A DNA stretch of 64,000 nt from Noviherbaspirillum galbum (GTDB lineage Bacteria > Pseudomonadota > Gammaproteobacteria > Burkholderiales > Burkholderiaceae_D). Positions 46,034-55,060 of this stretch are shown here, piece by piece; the stretch's first letter is position 1; each line of letters begins with the position of its first letter. The DNA is taken from assembly GCF_010974945.1 (NCBI RefSeq), contig NZ_JAAIVB010000011.1, positions 1-64,000 on the forward strand, in the 5' to 3' direction. The notes under the pieces are model-generated. The model was not told where the DNA came from. It was given only the letters and a program-made list of their open reading frames with translations, and searched no databases. The position numbers and the translations under genes were made by a program.

Positions 46034-47092
46034 TCACAAACGGACATTTCGGCCAAATACGGACGATGGGACTTGCTTCTGGTTTAAGCAGAAACCTTGT
46101 TTTAAATCTAAATCATCTGCAAATGAAGAAAGTAATTCCTTAGTGATCGCAGTTTCATGAGAAGCTGAAATACGACTCACTGCTCCCCTTCCAGTTTTCG
46201 TATAAACAGTATTAGTGGCACCTTCTTTGATTTCAAAGCGAGCCACAGCGGAAGAGAGCACTGCTGATGGGATAGCGGGTTTTGCATCAGCATAAAGAAT
46301 AGAATCGGCATCCTTTGCCGCATTTACATCGTCAAGCTCACCCTGCGCCAGTTTTTTAGCAATTCGGTGCAGTCTGGCCAAATCCTTGAAGATGCCGATC
46401 GCAAACCCGGAACGACCCCCACGTTCATCATTGATGAGGCTGTCCAAGTAGGGGCCAATTTCTTCGGTTTCCCATAAATTGGCTAGCTTTTCTCTTACAT
46501 GTTGCACGTCGCCCAATGAGGCTAATTCAGTCCACTTCGCGCGATCATGCCAAGACGGAACTTCGACGTTGAACCATTTTAATATCCTCTCAGCAACCAT
46601 TTCATAACTTGAACAGTCGTTTAACGCAACATATACCTCGAGCAATGCAATCCAAGGAATGGGGGAGGACACTCTTTCTAGGTTCACGAACGGCGCGAGA
46701 AATTTCAACGCAATGTCCGGACGCTTCGCCACAAGCCACATTTCAATCAAGTCGAGCATCTCAAGCAGCTCGTCAATTTCCACTTTTCCATCACCAGAAA
46801 TTTTGAGCAGGCCGGAGCTCCCTGAATCCTTGTCTTCTACGTTGAAGAAGTCTGAAGGTTCATAAGTTGAAACAACATCTGGATCTTGGAAGGCCGTTAA
46901 GGAATTATTAGAGCTAGCAGACTTCTTCCCTGCTCGTGGCATCGCACTCTTTCCGCGCGTTAAAGATTGTGAGCAAAGTCGTATGTGATGAAAGTTTAGC
47001 ATTTGCCGACCAATGGCCCACGCGTACATGATTACTCCGAGGTACCCTAGCGCGATCAACCAAAGCAACAAGTTCAAAAATTTTTGTTCCAA
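46034..47092 (-). CDS. Membrane-anchored FimV-like TPR protein
   Basis: A 352-aa protein. One N-terminal helix (about 5-28, NLLLWLIALGYLGVIMYAWA), a linker, then a helical repeat region (about 100-230; LLEMLDLIEMWLVAKRPDIA, WIALLEVYVALND, NVEVPSWHDRAKW) that resembles the C-terminal TPR part of FimV/TspA proteins of Burkholderiales. The peptidoglycan-binding LysM part of full FimV is absent. Possible assembly or polarity factor; role unclear. Confidence 0.6.
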   Translation of the reverse strand: MEQKFLNLLLWLIALGYLGVIMYAWAIGRQMLNFHHIRLCSQSLTRGKSAMPRAGKKSASSNNSLTAFQDPDVVSTYEPSDFFNVEDKDSGSSGLLKISGDGKVEIDELLEMLDLIEMWLVAKRPDIALKFLAPFVNLERVSSPIPWIALLEVYVALNDCSSYEMVAERILKWFNVEVPSWHDRAKWTELASLGDVQHVREKLANLWETEEIGPYLDSLINDERGGRSGFAIGIFKDLARLHRIAKKLAQGELDDVNAAKDADSILYADAKPAIPSAVLSSAVARFEIKEGATNTVYTKTGRGAVSRISASHETAITKELLSSFADDLDLKQGFCLNQKQVPSSVFGRNVRL

Positions 47093-47164
47093 AATTTTTC
47101 CAATCGCTTACAGCATTAACTACTTCAAACAATCATTACTGTCACTTGACCGAAATGTCCTTGG

Positions 47165-47430
47165 TCTTGCTGCCCAATGGCAGGTAGCTTGCCTATGTTC
47201 GGTTCAATTGCCTGTGCAATTGCCGCCGGTATAGTGCAGGCTACAAGGGCATAGGCCACCACACCAGCCATTCCGAAGGACTTCATATTGCCTCCCTGAT
47301 AACATCCCACCCGCGCCGCTCTGCACCATCACGACAGATACGTAGCGGCCTTGAAATTGGATTCGGGAAACGCAAAATCTGAACAAGGTGTGACGACTTT
47401 CTTGATCGATGGCAATCAAACCGAATGTCG
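47165..47430 (-). pseudogene. Partial duplicate of the DUF3034 gene and its 5' region
   Basis: Minus-strand codons MKSFGMAGVVAYALVACTIP ... GKLPAIGQ match the signal peptide and first residues of the DUF3034 protein at 51194-52087 (MKSLGMAGLLICALGVGTAP ... GKLLATGG). The similarity continues upstream of the start for about 140 bp. Homology breaks off after about 40 codons. Confidence 0.75.
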
Positions 47431-47638
47431 GCTTCCAGGATTGGGTGGAGAACGGTCTGAGTCGCACGTTGCCTGTCGCCACTAGATTGTTAAGGTCGAA
47501 AAGGTGACTTGAAGCCGCCGGCGAACTGAAACCAAGCAAATCCCGCGTCCGGCCAGTAGCTATCCCTCAAGATGGTTCACTTCACTACCGTGCACCAGAG
47601 ATTCGACAGAGGCACGAAATAAATCGCGACTTGTTGGG

Positions 47639-47908
47639 GATCGTGCCTATGACGGTGATCCGTTCAATGACAAGATTGCCGCAAGCGGCATTGAACTGAT
47701 TGCACCACACCGCGCTGGCCGCGATCGCAAACCGACCCAAGATGGTCGCAAGTTACGACGCTATAAGCGCTGTTGGAAGATCGAGCGGCTGTTCACATGG
47801 CTTAACAAATACCGAAGCGTCCTCACCCGCTAGGAACATGACGGTACTCGGTTCACTGGCTTTGTTCATCTCGCGTTTTTTATGATCTTGCTGCGAAGAT
47901 GTTTATGA
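47639..47908 (+). pseudogene. IS5-family transposase remnant
   Basis: C-terminal 90 codons of an IS5 transposase: GDRAYDGDPFND, IELIAPHRAGRDRKPTQDG, RRYKRCWKIERLFTWLNKYR, then an in-frame TAG after SVLTR, followed by EHDGTRFTGFVHLAFFM. Start, N-terminal part and IS ends are missing. Confidence 0.85.
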
Positions 47909-47916
47909 AATTAGCT

Positions 47917-48129
47917 CTAGTAAAGAGCGCGATAGCGATTTTTCAGGATCGCTCTTCGGCACACCTCCATCACTTCACGAAGCGATGAGCCATCATTGAA
48001 AGTCAGTTCAACGCTCACACCTCGGCCTTTTGTGTGCGTAACCAATACCAGTCGGCCGGAATGTTTCCCGAGTTAGGATTTACCGCAGAATTGTTTTGTT
48101 AAGTGCCTTACCCTTACCTGATCTGCCAT
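47917..48129 (-). pseudogene. Short decayed reading frame
   Basis: MADQVRVRHLTKQFCGKS-stop-LGKHSGRLVLVTHTKGRG ... KNRYRALY-stop in a single frame: about 70 codons with one internal stop. No family recognised. May simply be chance. Confidence 0.25.
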
Positions 48130-48331
48130 CACGCAAATAGTGATTTTTCATTCGAACTTTGGTAACTCGAACCGGCAGCACATCCTGCTGGCCTCAAAAA
48201 TGATGACGTTTCCCAGAGACGTCGCCAACCTTGTTATCCGGTGCGTTGCCGGGAAGACCAAAGACATCGCCTTTAAACATGCGCCTCCGGCGCTACTATC
48301 TGTCTGTGACGCTAGAGGCATGACAATAAAT

Positions 48332-49774
48332 TTAACCATGCCGCTCGATTTGTCGTGCCAACATGTCGGCAAAGACATACATGACGCCAAGGTCGCGCTC
48401 ATTGAGCGACTGGTCGGGAGTTGAACTGAAGCAACAGTACGTACCGTAAATTTCGCCGTTGTTCAGGCGTATCGGCACGCTCAGGTGAGCGCGCACTGGC
48501 ACCAGTTGCGTTGCTGGCAGTGACATCGCTTCGGTATTATCGAACGCATCAGGGATGATCTGGGGCAGCCGGCCGTCCACCACGCGCGCGCAATAGCTAT
48601 CCTCCACTGGGTCCGATCCGCCGACCACGATGGGCGTAACCCCGTTCTGCGCGTCGATTGACATGAAAACGCGCTTTCCGTTGATAAAGCGAGACACGAA
48701 CGCCACCTCCATGCCCAGGTGCTGGCGGATTGAGCGCAGTGATTCCTGCATGAATGCGACGAGTTCCAACTCCCTTCGCGCAGTGGTGGCCACGAATTTA
48801 ACTAGCGGCAACGGCGTGGGCTCAAGCCGTTGAAGCACAGGCGAACTTTCACCAAAGATGCGGAAGGCATTTCGCCCTGACCGCTTGGCTTGGTACATCG
48901 CTTGGTCCGCCCGGCTAACAAGCGCCGCTGCCACCGATTCGTCGCCTTCGTAGAACGAAATTCCGATGCTTGTCGTGACGGCTATCTGGCCGGTTGCCAG
49001 CGCAAAAGGTGAGCGCATGTTATCGAGGATTTTTTGCGCCAAGGTGGACATCCCTTTTTTTGCGTCGATGCCCTCGACGACGACCACAAATTCGTCGCCG
49101 CCCAGCCGGGCTGCAAAATCCACTTCACGTAGGCTTGACCGCAAGCGCCTTGCGAACTCCCTGAGGATGGCATCACCGCCCTCATGCCCGAGCGTATCGT
49201 TGACCATCTTGAAGTGGTCGATATCCATAAAAAATACGGCCATAGGTTTTCGCGTGCGCTTGGCGCGTGCCATAGCTTCATGTAGTCGCTCGTTGAAAAG
49301 CAGGCGGTTAGGCATCTGCGTCAGGAAGTCGGTGGATGCAAGTTGACGCAATTCGAATTCCGTCCGCTGTTGCCTGGACATGTCATGGATGAACGCGAAG
49401 AACACTCGCTGACCACTCTCCATCGTCGTCGAAACTGTCATTTCAACGGGAAACAGTTCGCCATTGCGGCGTTGCGCGGTCATCTTGGCTCGATTGTTCA
49501 CTACAACCCCATGCCCAGTGGCTTGGTACCGTGCCATTCCAGCCTCGTGTGCCTGGCGCTGATCAGCTGGAACAATCAGGTCGCCCAACGGTTTGCCAAA
49601 TGCCTCCGCGTGCCGCCAGCCGAAGATGCGCTCGGCCATTGCATTCCAGTGCGTCACCTCGCCGTTGGCGTTAATGGCCACAAACGCATCATGAGATGTT
49701 TGTATGATTGCGTCGAGAAGGGAAGTAAAGGAAGTGGAAGACAAGGCGTTCCCCGGCAAGGCAGAAGCGCACAT
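48332..49774 (-). CDS. PAS-GGDEF-GAF diguanylate cyclase (copy 2)
   Basis: A 480-aa paralogue of the gene at 3639-5069, nearly colinear from PAS to GAF. The active site ARLGGDEF and the upstream REVD I-site are intact. Differences cluster at the N-terminus (MCASALPGNALSSTS), the GGDEF-GAF linker and the last residues. It lies inside the 24.5-kb element while copy 1 lies outside, so the gene has been copied across that border or acquired twice. It is downstream of the DUF3034-globin-cupredoxin operon. Confidence 0.9.
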   Translation of the reverse strand: MCASALPGNALSSTSFTSLLDAIIQTSHDAFVAINANGEVTHWNAMAERIFGWRHAEAFGKPLGDLIVPADQRQAHEAGMARYQATGHGVVVNNRAKMTAQRRNGELFPVEMTVSTTMESGQRVFFAFIHDMSRQQRTEFELRQLASTDFLTQMPNRLLFNERLHEAMARAKRTRKPMAVFFMDIDHFKMVNDTLGHEGGDAILREFARRLRSSLREVDFAARLGGDEFVVVVEGIDAKKGMSTLAQKILDNMRSPFALATGQIAVTTSIGISFYEGDESVAAALVSRADQAMYQAKRSGRNAFRIFGESSPVLQRLEPTPLPLVKFVATTARRELELVAFMQESLRSIRQHLGMEVAFVSRFINGKRVFMSIDAQNGVTPIVVGGSDPVEDSYCARVVDGRLPQIIPDAFDNTEAMSLPATQLVPVRAHLSVPIRLNNGEIYGTYCCFSSTPDQSLNERDLGVMYVFADMLARQIERHG

Positions 49775-50080
49775 TTTATTTTCCTATAGTAATAATTTGT
49801 AAAAAAACTTTGTTTGTGCGACCCTGATACTAAGAGGTACTTACTTTGATGCCCTACGCTACAATCCGCTAGCACTTGCGGAAGACTACATTAGGATATT
49901 CAATTAAAGTAAAGCGGACATGAGCAGGTTGTAGACATCTCTGCTCTACCTTTTGCGTTGGTTTGATTTTCAAAAATCTTCGGAACCGCCGTCCGTTTTA
50001 TGGAAGACGGGACAAGAGAGGCGGATTCTACTGCTTGCATTTTGCGAACATTGTCGAGATCGACACGGGTAGTGTAGCGA
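49775..50080. other. Upstream region of the second cyclase
   Basis: About 300 bp between cupredoxin and cyclase genes, AT-rich near the cyclase start (TTTTATTTTCCTATAGTAAT), as in copy 1. No gene seen. Confidence 0.4.
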
Positions 50081-50728
50081 CTATTTCGGCCCTTTTAACT
50101 TTTTCGGCACAAAGTCGAAGTCAAATGCGAGTGGCTGAGGCACGCCGCCTGAAATCTTCACTCTTTGAAGCAATGGCTGCCGCACTGTACCCATGTCGGG
50201 ATGCCACGCACGAACCTCATAGGTTCCGTCGGGCAGTCCCTCCAGCATAGTCATACCGGTTTCCATGGTCTTGTTGAAATGCGGCGTGTCCACCACCAGC
50301 ACGTAAGCACGCATCCAACCGTGCAGCATGCAATACACAATCACCACGCCCGGCTTATCGAACACGACCGGCGGTGGGGTACCCTTATCGTAAATCTTGT
50401 ACTCGAACTCCTTTGCAGAAGAGAACGACTTGACGTGATGTTCAATCTTGTCATTGTTTGGAAAGCGGATCGCGGTCCCTGTACGCACCACGGTGACATA
50501 AGGCGTGAACTGCAGATTTTCCTGTGAGATGCTGGCTGTGGCATGGGCAGCAGCCGGCGGCAATGCCGCACCATCGGCCGGCGTCGCATAGATCACCACG
50601 TTGGACATCATCGCGCCGGTCTTGTCAGTTGCCGTGGCTGCCAATGCACCGGCATGTGCCGGCAGCATGGCGACGGCCGCGGAAGCGGCCAGGATGGTGA
50701 GCAGTAACCGCATCATAGGGCGCGTCAT
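50081..50728 (-). CDS. Cupredoxin-like periplasmic protein (methylamine-utilisation type)
   Basis: A 215-aa exported protein with signal peptide (about 1-27) and a plastocyanin-like fold: RFPNNDKIEHHVKSFS supplies the first His ligand and VVIVYCMLHGWMRAYVLVVD the Cys/His/Met ligands. Proteins of this type are often labelled methylamine utilisation protein without evidence for that role. It probably carries electrons or binds copper in the periplasm. Third gene of the DUF3034 operon; its ATG overlaps the globin stop. Confidence 0.8.
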   Translation of the reverse strand: MTRPMMRLLLTILAASAAVAMLPAHAGALAATATDKTGAMMSNVVIYATPADGAALPPAAAHATASISQENLQFTPYVTVVRTGTAIRFPNNDKIEHHVKSFSSAKEFEYKIYDKGTPPPVVFDKPGVVIVYCMLHGWMRAYVLVVDTPHFNKTMETGMTMLEGLPDGTYEVRAWHPDMGTVRQPLLQRVKISGGVPQPLAFDFDFVPKKLKGPK

Positions 50729-51183
50729 TTGGTGACCACCTCTCGCTGCATCGGGGCGAGCTTGGCAATCAGCTTGTTTTGAATGCGCGACGGCACGCCG
50801 TATTCTTCCATGGCGAGCTGCAAGTCTTCGGCCAGGGCATTGAATTGTGCGTTGGTGATGATGAAATCTTCATGAGCGGTCTTCATGTCTTTACCACTGT
50901 ACTTGCAAGGACCGCCGCCGAGATGGCAAAACTGCTCGGCCAGCAAGGTGCCCAGCCGCTCCATGTCCGTGTCCTTGAAGCTGTCCTTGATCCGATCATC
51001 GGCCAGTACGATCGGGAGAAAAATCTGAACGATCTTCTCGATGCCAGGCTTGCCGCCCATCCCCTGGAAAACTTCGTCCGATGCGGCAGTGGATTGCGCG
51101 TGCGCAGCGGGTGCAGTCATGACCAGCAAGCCCGACCAGCAGGCAAGCAGGGAAAATTGCAGCGCGCGTTTGAATAGTGTCAT
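50725..51183 (-). CDS. Exported group 1 truncated haemoglobin
   Basis: A 152-aa protein with a signal peptide (FSLLACWSGLLVMTAPAAHAQ) and a truncated globin fold: GGKPGIEKIVQIF, then the proximal His in MKTAHEDFIITNAQF. A cysteine pair-like FCHLGGGPCKYSG lies before it. GAGGAAG precedes the ATG. Periplasmic globins can handle NO or O2. It overlaps the cupredoxin gene by four bases. Confidence 0.88.
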   Translation of the reverse strand: MTLFKRALQFSLLACWSGLLVMTAPAAHAQSTAASDEVFQGMGGKPGIEKIVQIFLPIVLADDRIKDSFKDTDMERLGTLLAEQFCHLGGGPCKYSGKDMKTAHEDFIITNAQFNALAEDLQLAMEEYGVPSRIQNKLIAKLAPMQREVVTK

Positions 51184-51193
51184 GCTAGCTTCC

Positions 51194-52087
51194 TCAGAAA
51201 CCGACTTGCAGCGAGAGGTAGAAACCCTTCTGGCGCTGCGGATTAAGGATGGTGATATCGCCCAGCCACGCGTAGGCGGCAGTGACGGAGACATTCTTGT
51301 TCGGGAACCAAGCGAGAAATGCGTCGTAATAATCTTTCTCGTTATCGACCTTGAGGTTGTTTGGCTTCATCCGGTATTCGACGCCGCCGGCCAGCCTGCG
51401 GTTGAAGAGGTAGGCGGCCGAGGTCTCGAGCATGGGCTGGTACTTGTCGCTCTTATCCCCGCCGAAGCCGAGCAGGCCCATCTGGTTGGCCTTGGTGAAG
51501 CGCAGCGTGCCGTTCAGCACCAGGCTGCGCTCAAGCAGAATCTTGGTCGCCGAAACATAGTAGTCAACGCCGCTTTCCTTCATCGCGCCGAGCTGCTTGA
51601 CACTCGTTACGCCAGGCAGCCCACTGACGCCGTTGTTTTGCTTGAACATGGCACCGACAGCGATCTGCGGCAGCCCGCTGTCCTGCGTGTACACCGCGTC
51701 ACCTGCCACGCGAAGCTTTACCCCGAGTATGTTTTGCCTGATCCTGAGTCCATCAAGCGCGCCGCCGGTACCCTTGAAAACCTGCTGCGCCACTGAAAAT
51801 TCGACGCAATCGGCAAATCCGACCGCGGCGCCCACGGTATCAAGGGCATAGTCCTGCGTGCGTACCGTCGTGTAATGGGCGTTTGCGCCGAAGCTATCAC
51901 GTGTACCATAGCCGGTGATGAGAGCCCAAGGCGTGAGGCCGCCTCCGCCAGCGCCCTCGATCTGGCTGACTCCCCCAGTGGCAAGCAGCTTGCCCATGTC
52001 CGGTTGCATTGCCTGCGCCAGTGCCGCCGGCGCAGTGCCGACCCCTAGGGCACAAATCAGCAACCCCGCCATTCCAAGCGATTTCAT
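51194..52087 (-). CDS. DUF3034 family outer-membrane-like protein
   Basis: A 297-aa protein with a signal peptide (MKSLGMAGLLICALGVGTAPAALAQ) and a mature part of alternating aromatic strands (WALITGYGTRDSFGANAHYT, GGVEYRMKPNN, FYLSLQVGF at the end), consistent with a beta-barrel and the C-terminal Phe of outer-membrane proteins. GGGAGA lies upstream. First gene of the operon with globin and cupredoxin. A fragment of a second copy is at 47165-47430. Confidence 0.85.
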   Translation of the reverse strand: MKSLGMAGLLICALGVGTAPAALAQAMQPDMGKLLATGGVSQIEGAGGGGLTPWALITGYGTRDSFGANAHYTTVRTQDYALDTVGAAVGFADCVEFSVAQQVFKGTGGALDGLRIRQNILGVKLRVAGDAVYTQDSGLPQIAVGAMFKQNNGVSGLPGVTSVKQLGAMKESGVDYYVSATKILLERSLVLNGTLRFTKANQMGLLGFGGDKSDKYQPMLETSAAYLFNRRLAGGVEYRMKPNNLKVDNEKDYYDAFLAWFPNKNVSVTAAYAWLGDITILNPQRQKGFYLSLQVGF

Positions 52088-52559
52088 GTTGTCTCCCTGA
52101 CAAGATAACACCCGCGCCTTTTTGCGAGACCGAGGTAGATACGCAGCAAGCTTGCAATTGGATTCAGGAAACTAGTGAAAGGAGGAAAGAAGGAGGCGGC
52201 TACTGTCTCGATCAATGGTGATCAAACTGATCATTAGCTTCTGGTAACTAGCCAATACTAGTCTCCGGCCAGGTCTTATGAAAACGCTTTGATTCAACTT
52301 CCACGAACGACTGATAATGGCAAGGGGCGGGATAAAGCGATGGCAGAAATGGGTTCAGGCCGTGTGAAAACGGCTTAAGCAGGTAGGTGAAAGGCAGCTT
52401 TCGGCCAAGCCCACTGTCGGTTGTGGGTCGATTGCCGGCAGTCAACTTAAGATCGTCAGTGGCCGCTTCTTGCTGCATTGCGGACTATACCCACTTGCCA
52501 AACTGCTTTGACTCCGTCCATGTGAGGAAGTCGCTGCAACGGCGAAGACCTGGCATTTT
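52088..52559. other. Promoter region of the DUF3034 operon and decayed repeat
   Basis: The first 250 bp resemble the stretch upstream of the DUF3034 fragment at 47.3 kb. A decayed repeat GGGTCGATTGCCGGCAGTCA (52425-52444) matches the one at 34.2 kb. No gene seen. Confidence 0.5.
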
Positions 52560-52991
52560 TCATTTGTGCGGCCGGGACGCCTTGTTCCCCTGACGGTTCG
52601 TCGGCGGCAGCGCTTGGTTCAGGAAAGCCTCCGTCAGCCCACGCGTACTGGCGTTGTACGCCCATCGGACGAACTGTTCCAGCAGCAGCGCCTCTCGCTT
52701 TTTTAGCCCCGCGTTTTCCAGCTCCAGCCGCTGAATACGCTCCATCGACGCCTTCAGCGCGGCCGACACTGGCCTGCCGCCGACGGCATCGGGTTTGCTC
52801 GCCCGGTAGGTTTCGTAAGCCACCCGGATCCGCTCCTGCTTGAACAGCGCCTGGCGCGTGTAAGTGGCGTGCATTTTCGCGGCCACGGCCTTGATGAGTG
52901 CCGGCCAAGTCAGTCGTCCCTCCCAACCATGGATGATTTCGATGATCTTGTCGATCCGTTGCGCAGTGAGATTGGGCGAACGTTTCATCAT
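52560..52991 (-). CDS. Small helical accessory protein of the recombinase operon
   Basis: A 143-aa basic protein, last in the operon. It has an N-terminal helical DNA-binding-like part (LTAQRIDKIIEIIHGWEGRL, ATYTRQALFKQERI), then a coiled coil (about 85-115; ERIQRLELENAGLKKREALL). By position and type it resembles TnpC of Tn554 (DUF6262-like). Its ATG overlaps the stop of the preceding recombinase. Confidence 0.65.
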   Translation of the reverse strand: MMKRSPNLTAQRIDKIIEIIHGWEGRLTWPALIKAVAAKMHATYTRQALFKQERIRVAYETYRASKPDAVGGRPVSAALKASMERIQRLELENAGLKKREALLLEQFVRWAYNASTRGLTEAFLNQALPPTNRQGNKASRPHK

Positions 52992-55060
52992 CTCAAAGCC
53001 TTTCTTGGGGCCGCGCCAGGAAGCGTCGGCGTACCGGAGCCTTCGAGGTGCATGCGGTCCAGCAGCGCCCCTTCGGACAAGGAATAGGTGTTCGTGGCGC
53101 TCAACTGGACCACGGCGCCGTCCGCCACCGTAGGATCGGTCAGGATGGCCAGCAGCTGCTCCATACGGTTGACGGCAGCCTGGTTCGTGGCCACCCAGTC
53201 TTCAGCGCCGTAGACCTCCTCTACGACTGCCTGCTGCGCCCTGACGAGCATCTGTTTTGTTTCTTCCAGCGCCTGCCGGACGCGCTGCGTCTTGTCAGGT
53301 ATGCCCTTGATGCAGACGTGTTCCCGGCAATCGAGACACTTGCGGAACATTTCGCAGGGGGTGCTGGTGAAGTCATGGATGCAGAAACCGTACAATGTGA
53401 CATGCGCGGTCGGCACCGCCATGGTAGCGAACTCGACGCGGCTGACCGGCAGGTTCTTCGGGATTTCGGCCAGCGGCCCGATGGCCTTGGCATGGTCGCC
53501 GACGGCCTCGCGGAGCTTGGTGACGATCTCCTCGCTGCTCACATGGTCATAGGCCACGTTTTGGTGGACGCTCGCGCGGCCACTCCACTTGGCAATGTCG
53601 ACCTGAGACAGGTTGGCGCCTTGCGCCAAGGTGTTAAGCCAATGGCGGAATTGATGGCTCCGCATGCCCAACTTCCCCTCGGCGTCGATACCCACTCGCT
53701 GAAACACGGTCGTGCTACCGGAAAGTTTGTTTTGGCCCAAGGCGCATCCAATGTGATGGTATTTCACGACCTCAAACATACACCGGCTGCCATCGCCGTC
53801 ACTCCGATTCCCGAATAACCCTCCCGGAATGACTAATAGCGCCTCTGAATACTTTAGATCTCGACCCTCGTCGTAAATCGGGAACCCCGGCGGCAGCGTG
53901 TTGACAATATGGCGCTCAATGTCAGCAAAACGAGCGGCTTTTATTTGTATTTCACCCTGTATCGGGTGTTGAAAGGGGATATAGATGAAAGGAATACCCG
54001 CTTTCTGCATCCAGCTTCGCACTGCTCTCTTATTAGGCGCAAGATTGACAATTTGCCAAACTTTATCAAGGACCATGATGTCCTGATCTCTCAAATGCTC
54101 CAATTCAGGCGGCAAGAATAGTTTTTCAGGGTTTTGCTCATACCATCGTGCCATTTCACGAGCTGGTTCCGTAATACGCCTGATTCTGGCAAGCGCCTCA
54201 CGGACGACGTCCGTCATTCCAGGAAGTATCCACTTGATATGGTCAGCCGCCCCTTTTGAACCGGCCCAGCGTAGGCCAAGATACTTACGCCCATCCTTCC
54301 CATCCTGCTCAACTTCGCAGTTCTCCGGCAGCACCATTACTTCGTTGATGCGCTCCGGCGCTGAGCACAAGATGGCAGCGACCGATGTAATCAAGACATC
54401 GCGGGGCTCCGCAGCGAGATGAAAGGCTTGAGCGAGCCCGTCCAAAGCAGCAGGATCTGGCATTTTCTGTTGTCGGCGCTGCTCGAACTCCGGCCCGACT
54501 CGGCCACCCGTCGCTTTCCGGATGCGCGGGTAGTGCCAGTTGTGAAGAGGGGCGTAGACCATTCCTTTTTCATCAAGATAACGGGCAATCTTGGCCAGCA
54601 TATACCCCGCTGACTCGTTATCCCCTACATCCGTCTTTGCCCTGATAAATTCCGCTGCCTTGTTAAAAACCGATGCGTCGCAATCTACAAGGCTTTGCAC
54701 GTCAAGCTGCTGAATTGCCTCGTTCAGCGCGCGAAAGGCTGTTATAGCGAAAGTAAACGATGCGGATGCACGATTCCCCAAGTTGCTGCGTATGTACGCC
54801 TTGGCAAAGCCCTTGACCTGGTCGCAGAAAGGAGCGCCGCCTTCCTTGAGGCGTTGGGAGAAGTGGATCGTGATCGTCCCTTGTTTGGAATTTCGGTGCC
54901 CCTTCTTCGAGTAGTAGTCGGTGACGTCCCACCAGTCGGTATCGAAATTAAGGTTGGCGCCGAATGAGGTTAGATCGTTTCTGGCGTGATCAATGAACTT
55001 GGCGAGATTGCCCTCGGCGTCCAACTTAACGCGCGGAATAAGTGGTATGGCCTCGCTCAT
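52988..55060 (-). CDS. Tyrosine recombinase 3 (690 aa)
   Basis: A large tyrosine-recombinase-fold protein. Catalytic residues visible: R in SAPERINEVM (about 240), H-x-x-R in RSHQFRHWLN and the nucleophile Tyr in HQNVAYDHVS. A C-terminal Cys/His cluster (CIHDFTSTPC, CLDCREHVC) is a likely zinc site as in TnpB of Tn554. Far longer than a usual integrase (about 400 aa). Overlaps neighbours on both sides as ATGA-type junctions. Confidence 0.85.
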   Translation of the reverse strand: MSEAIPLIPRVKLDAEGNLAKFIDHARNDLTSFGANLNFDTDWWDVTDYYSKKGHRNSKQGTITIHFSQRLKEGGAPFCDQVKGFAKAYIRSNLGNRASASFTFAITAFRALNEAIQQLDVQSLVDCDASVFNKAAEFIRAKTDVGDNESAGYMLAKIARYLDEKGMVYAPLHNWHYPRIRKATGGRVGPEFEQRRQQKMPDPAALDGLAQAFHLAAEPRDVLITSVAAILCSAPERINEVMVLPENCEVEQDGKDGRKYLGLRWAGSKGAADHIKWILPGMTDVVREALARIRRITEPAREMARWYEQNPEKLFLPPELEHLRDQDIMVLDKVWQIVNLAPNKRAVRSWMQKAGIPFIYIPFQHPIQGEIQIKAARFADIERHIVNTLPPGFPIYDEGRDLKYSEALLVIPGGLFGNRSDGDGSRCMFEVVKYHHIGCALGQNKLSGSTTVFQRVGIDAEGKLGMRSHQFRHWLNTLAQGANLSQVDIAKWSGRASVHQNVAYDHVSSEEIVTKLREAVGDHAKAIGPLAEIPKNLPVSRVEFATMAVPTAHVTLYGFCIHDFTSTPCEMFRKCLDCREHVCIKGIPDKTQRVRQALEETKQMLVRAQQAVVEEVYGAEDWVATNQAAVNRMEQLLAILTDPTVADGAVVQLSATNTYSLSEGALLDRMHLEGSGTPTLPGAAPRKALR

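Noticed and set aside
48140-48424. 94-codon plus-strand frame overlapping the end of cyclase copy 2
   Set aside because: Mirror of the cyclase 3' end with no start signal.
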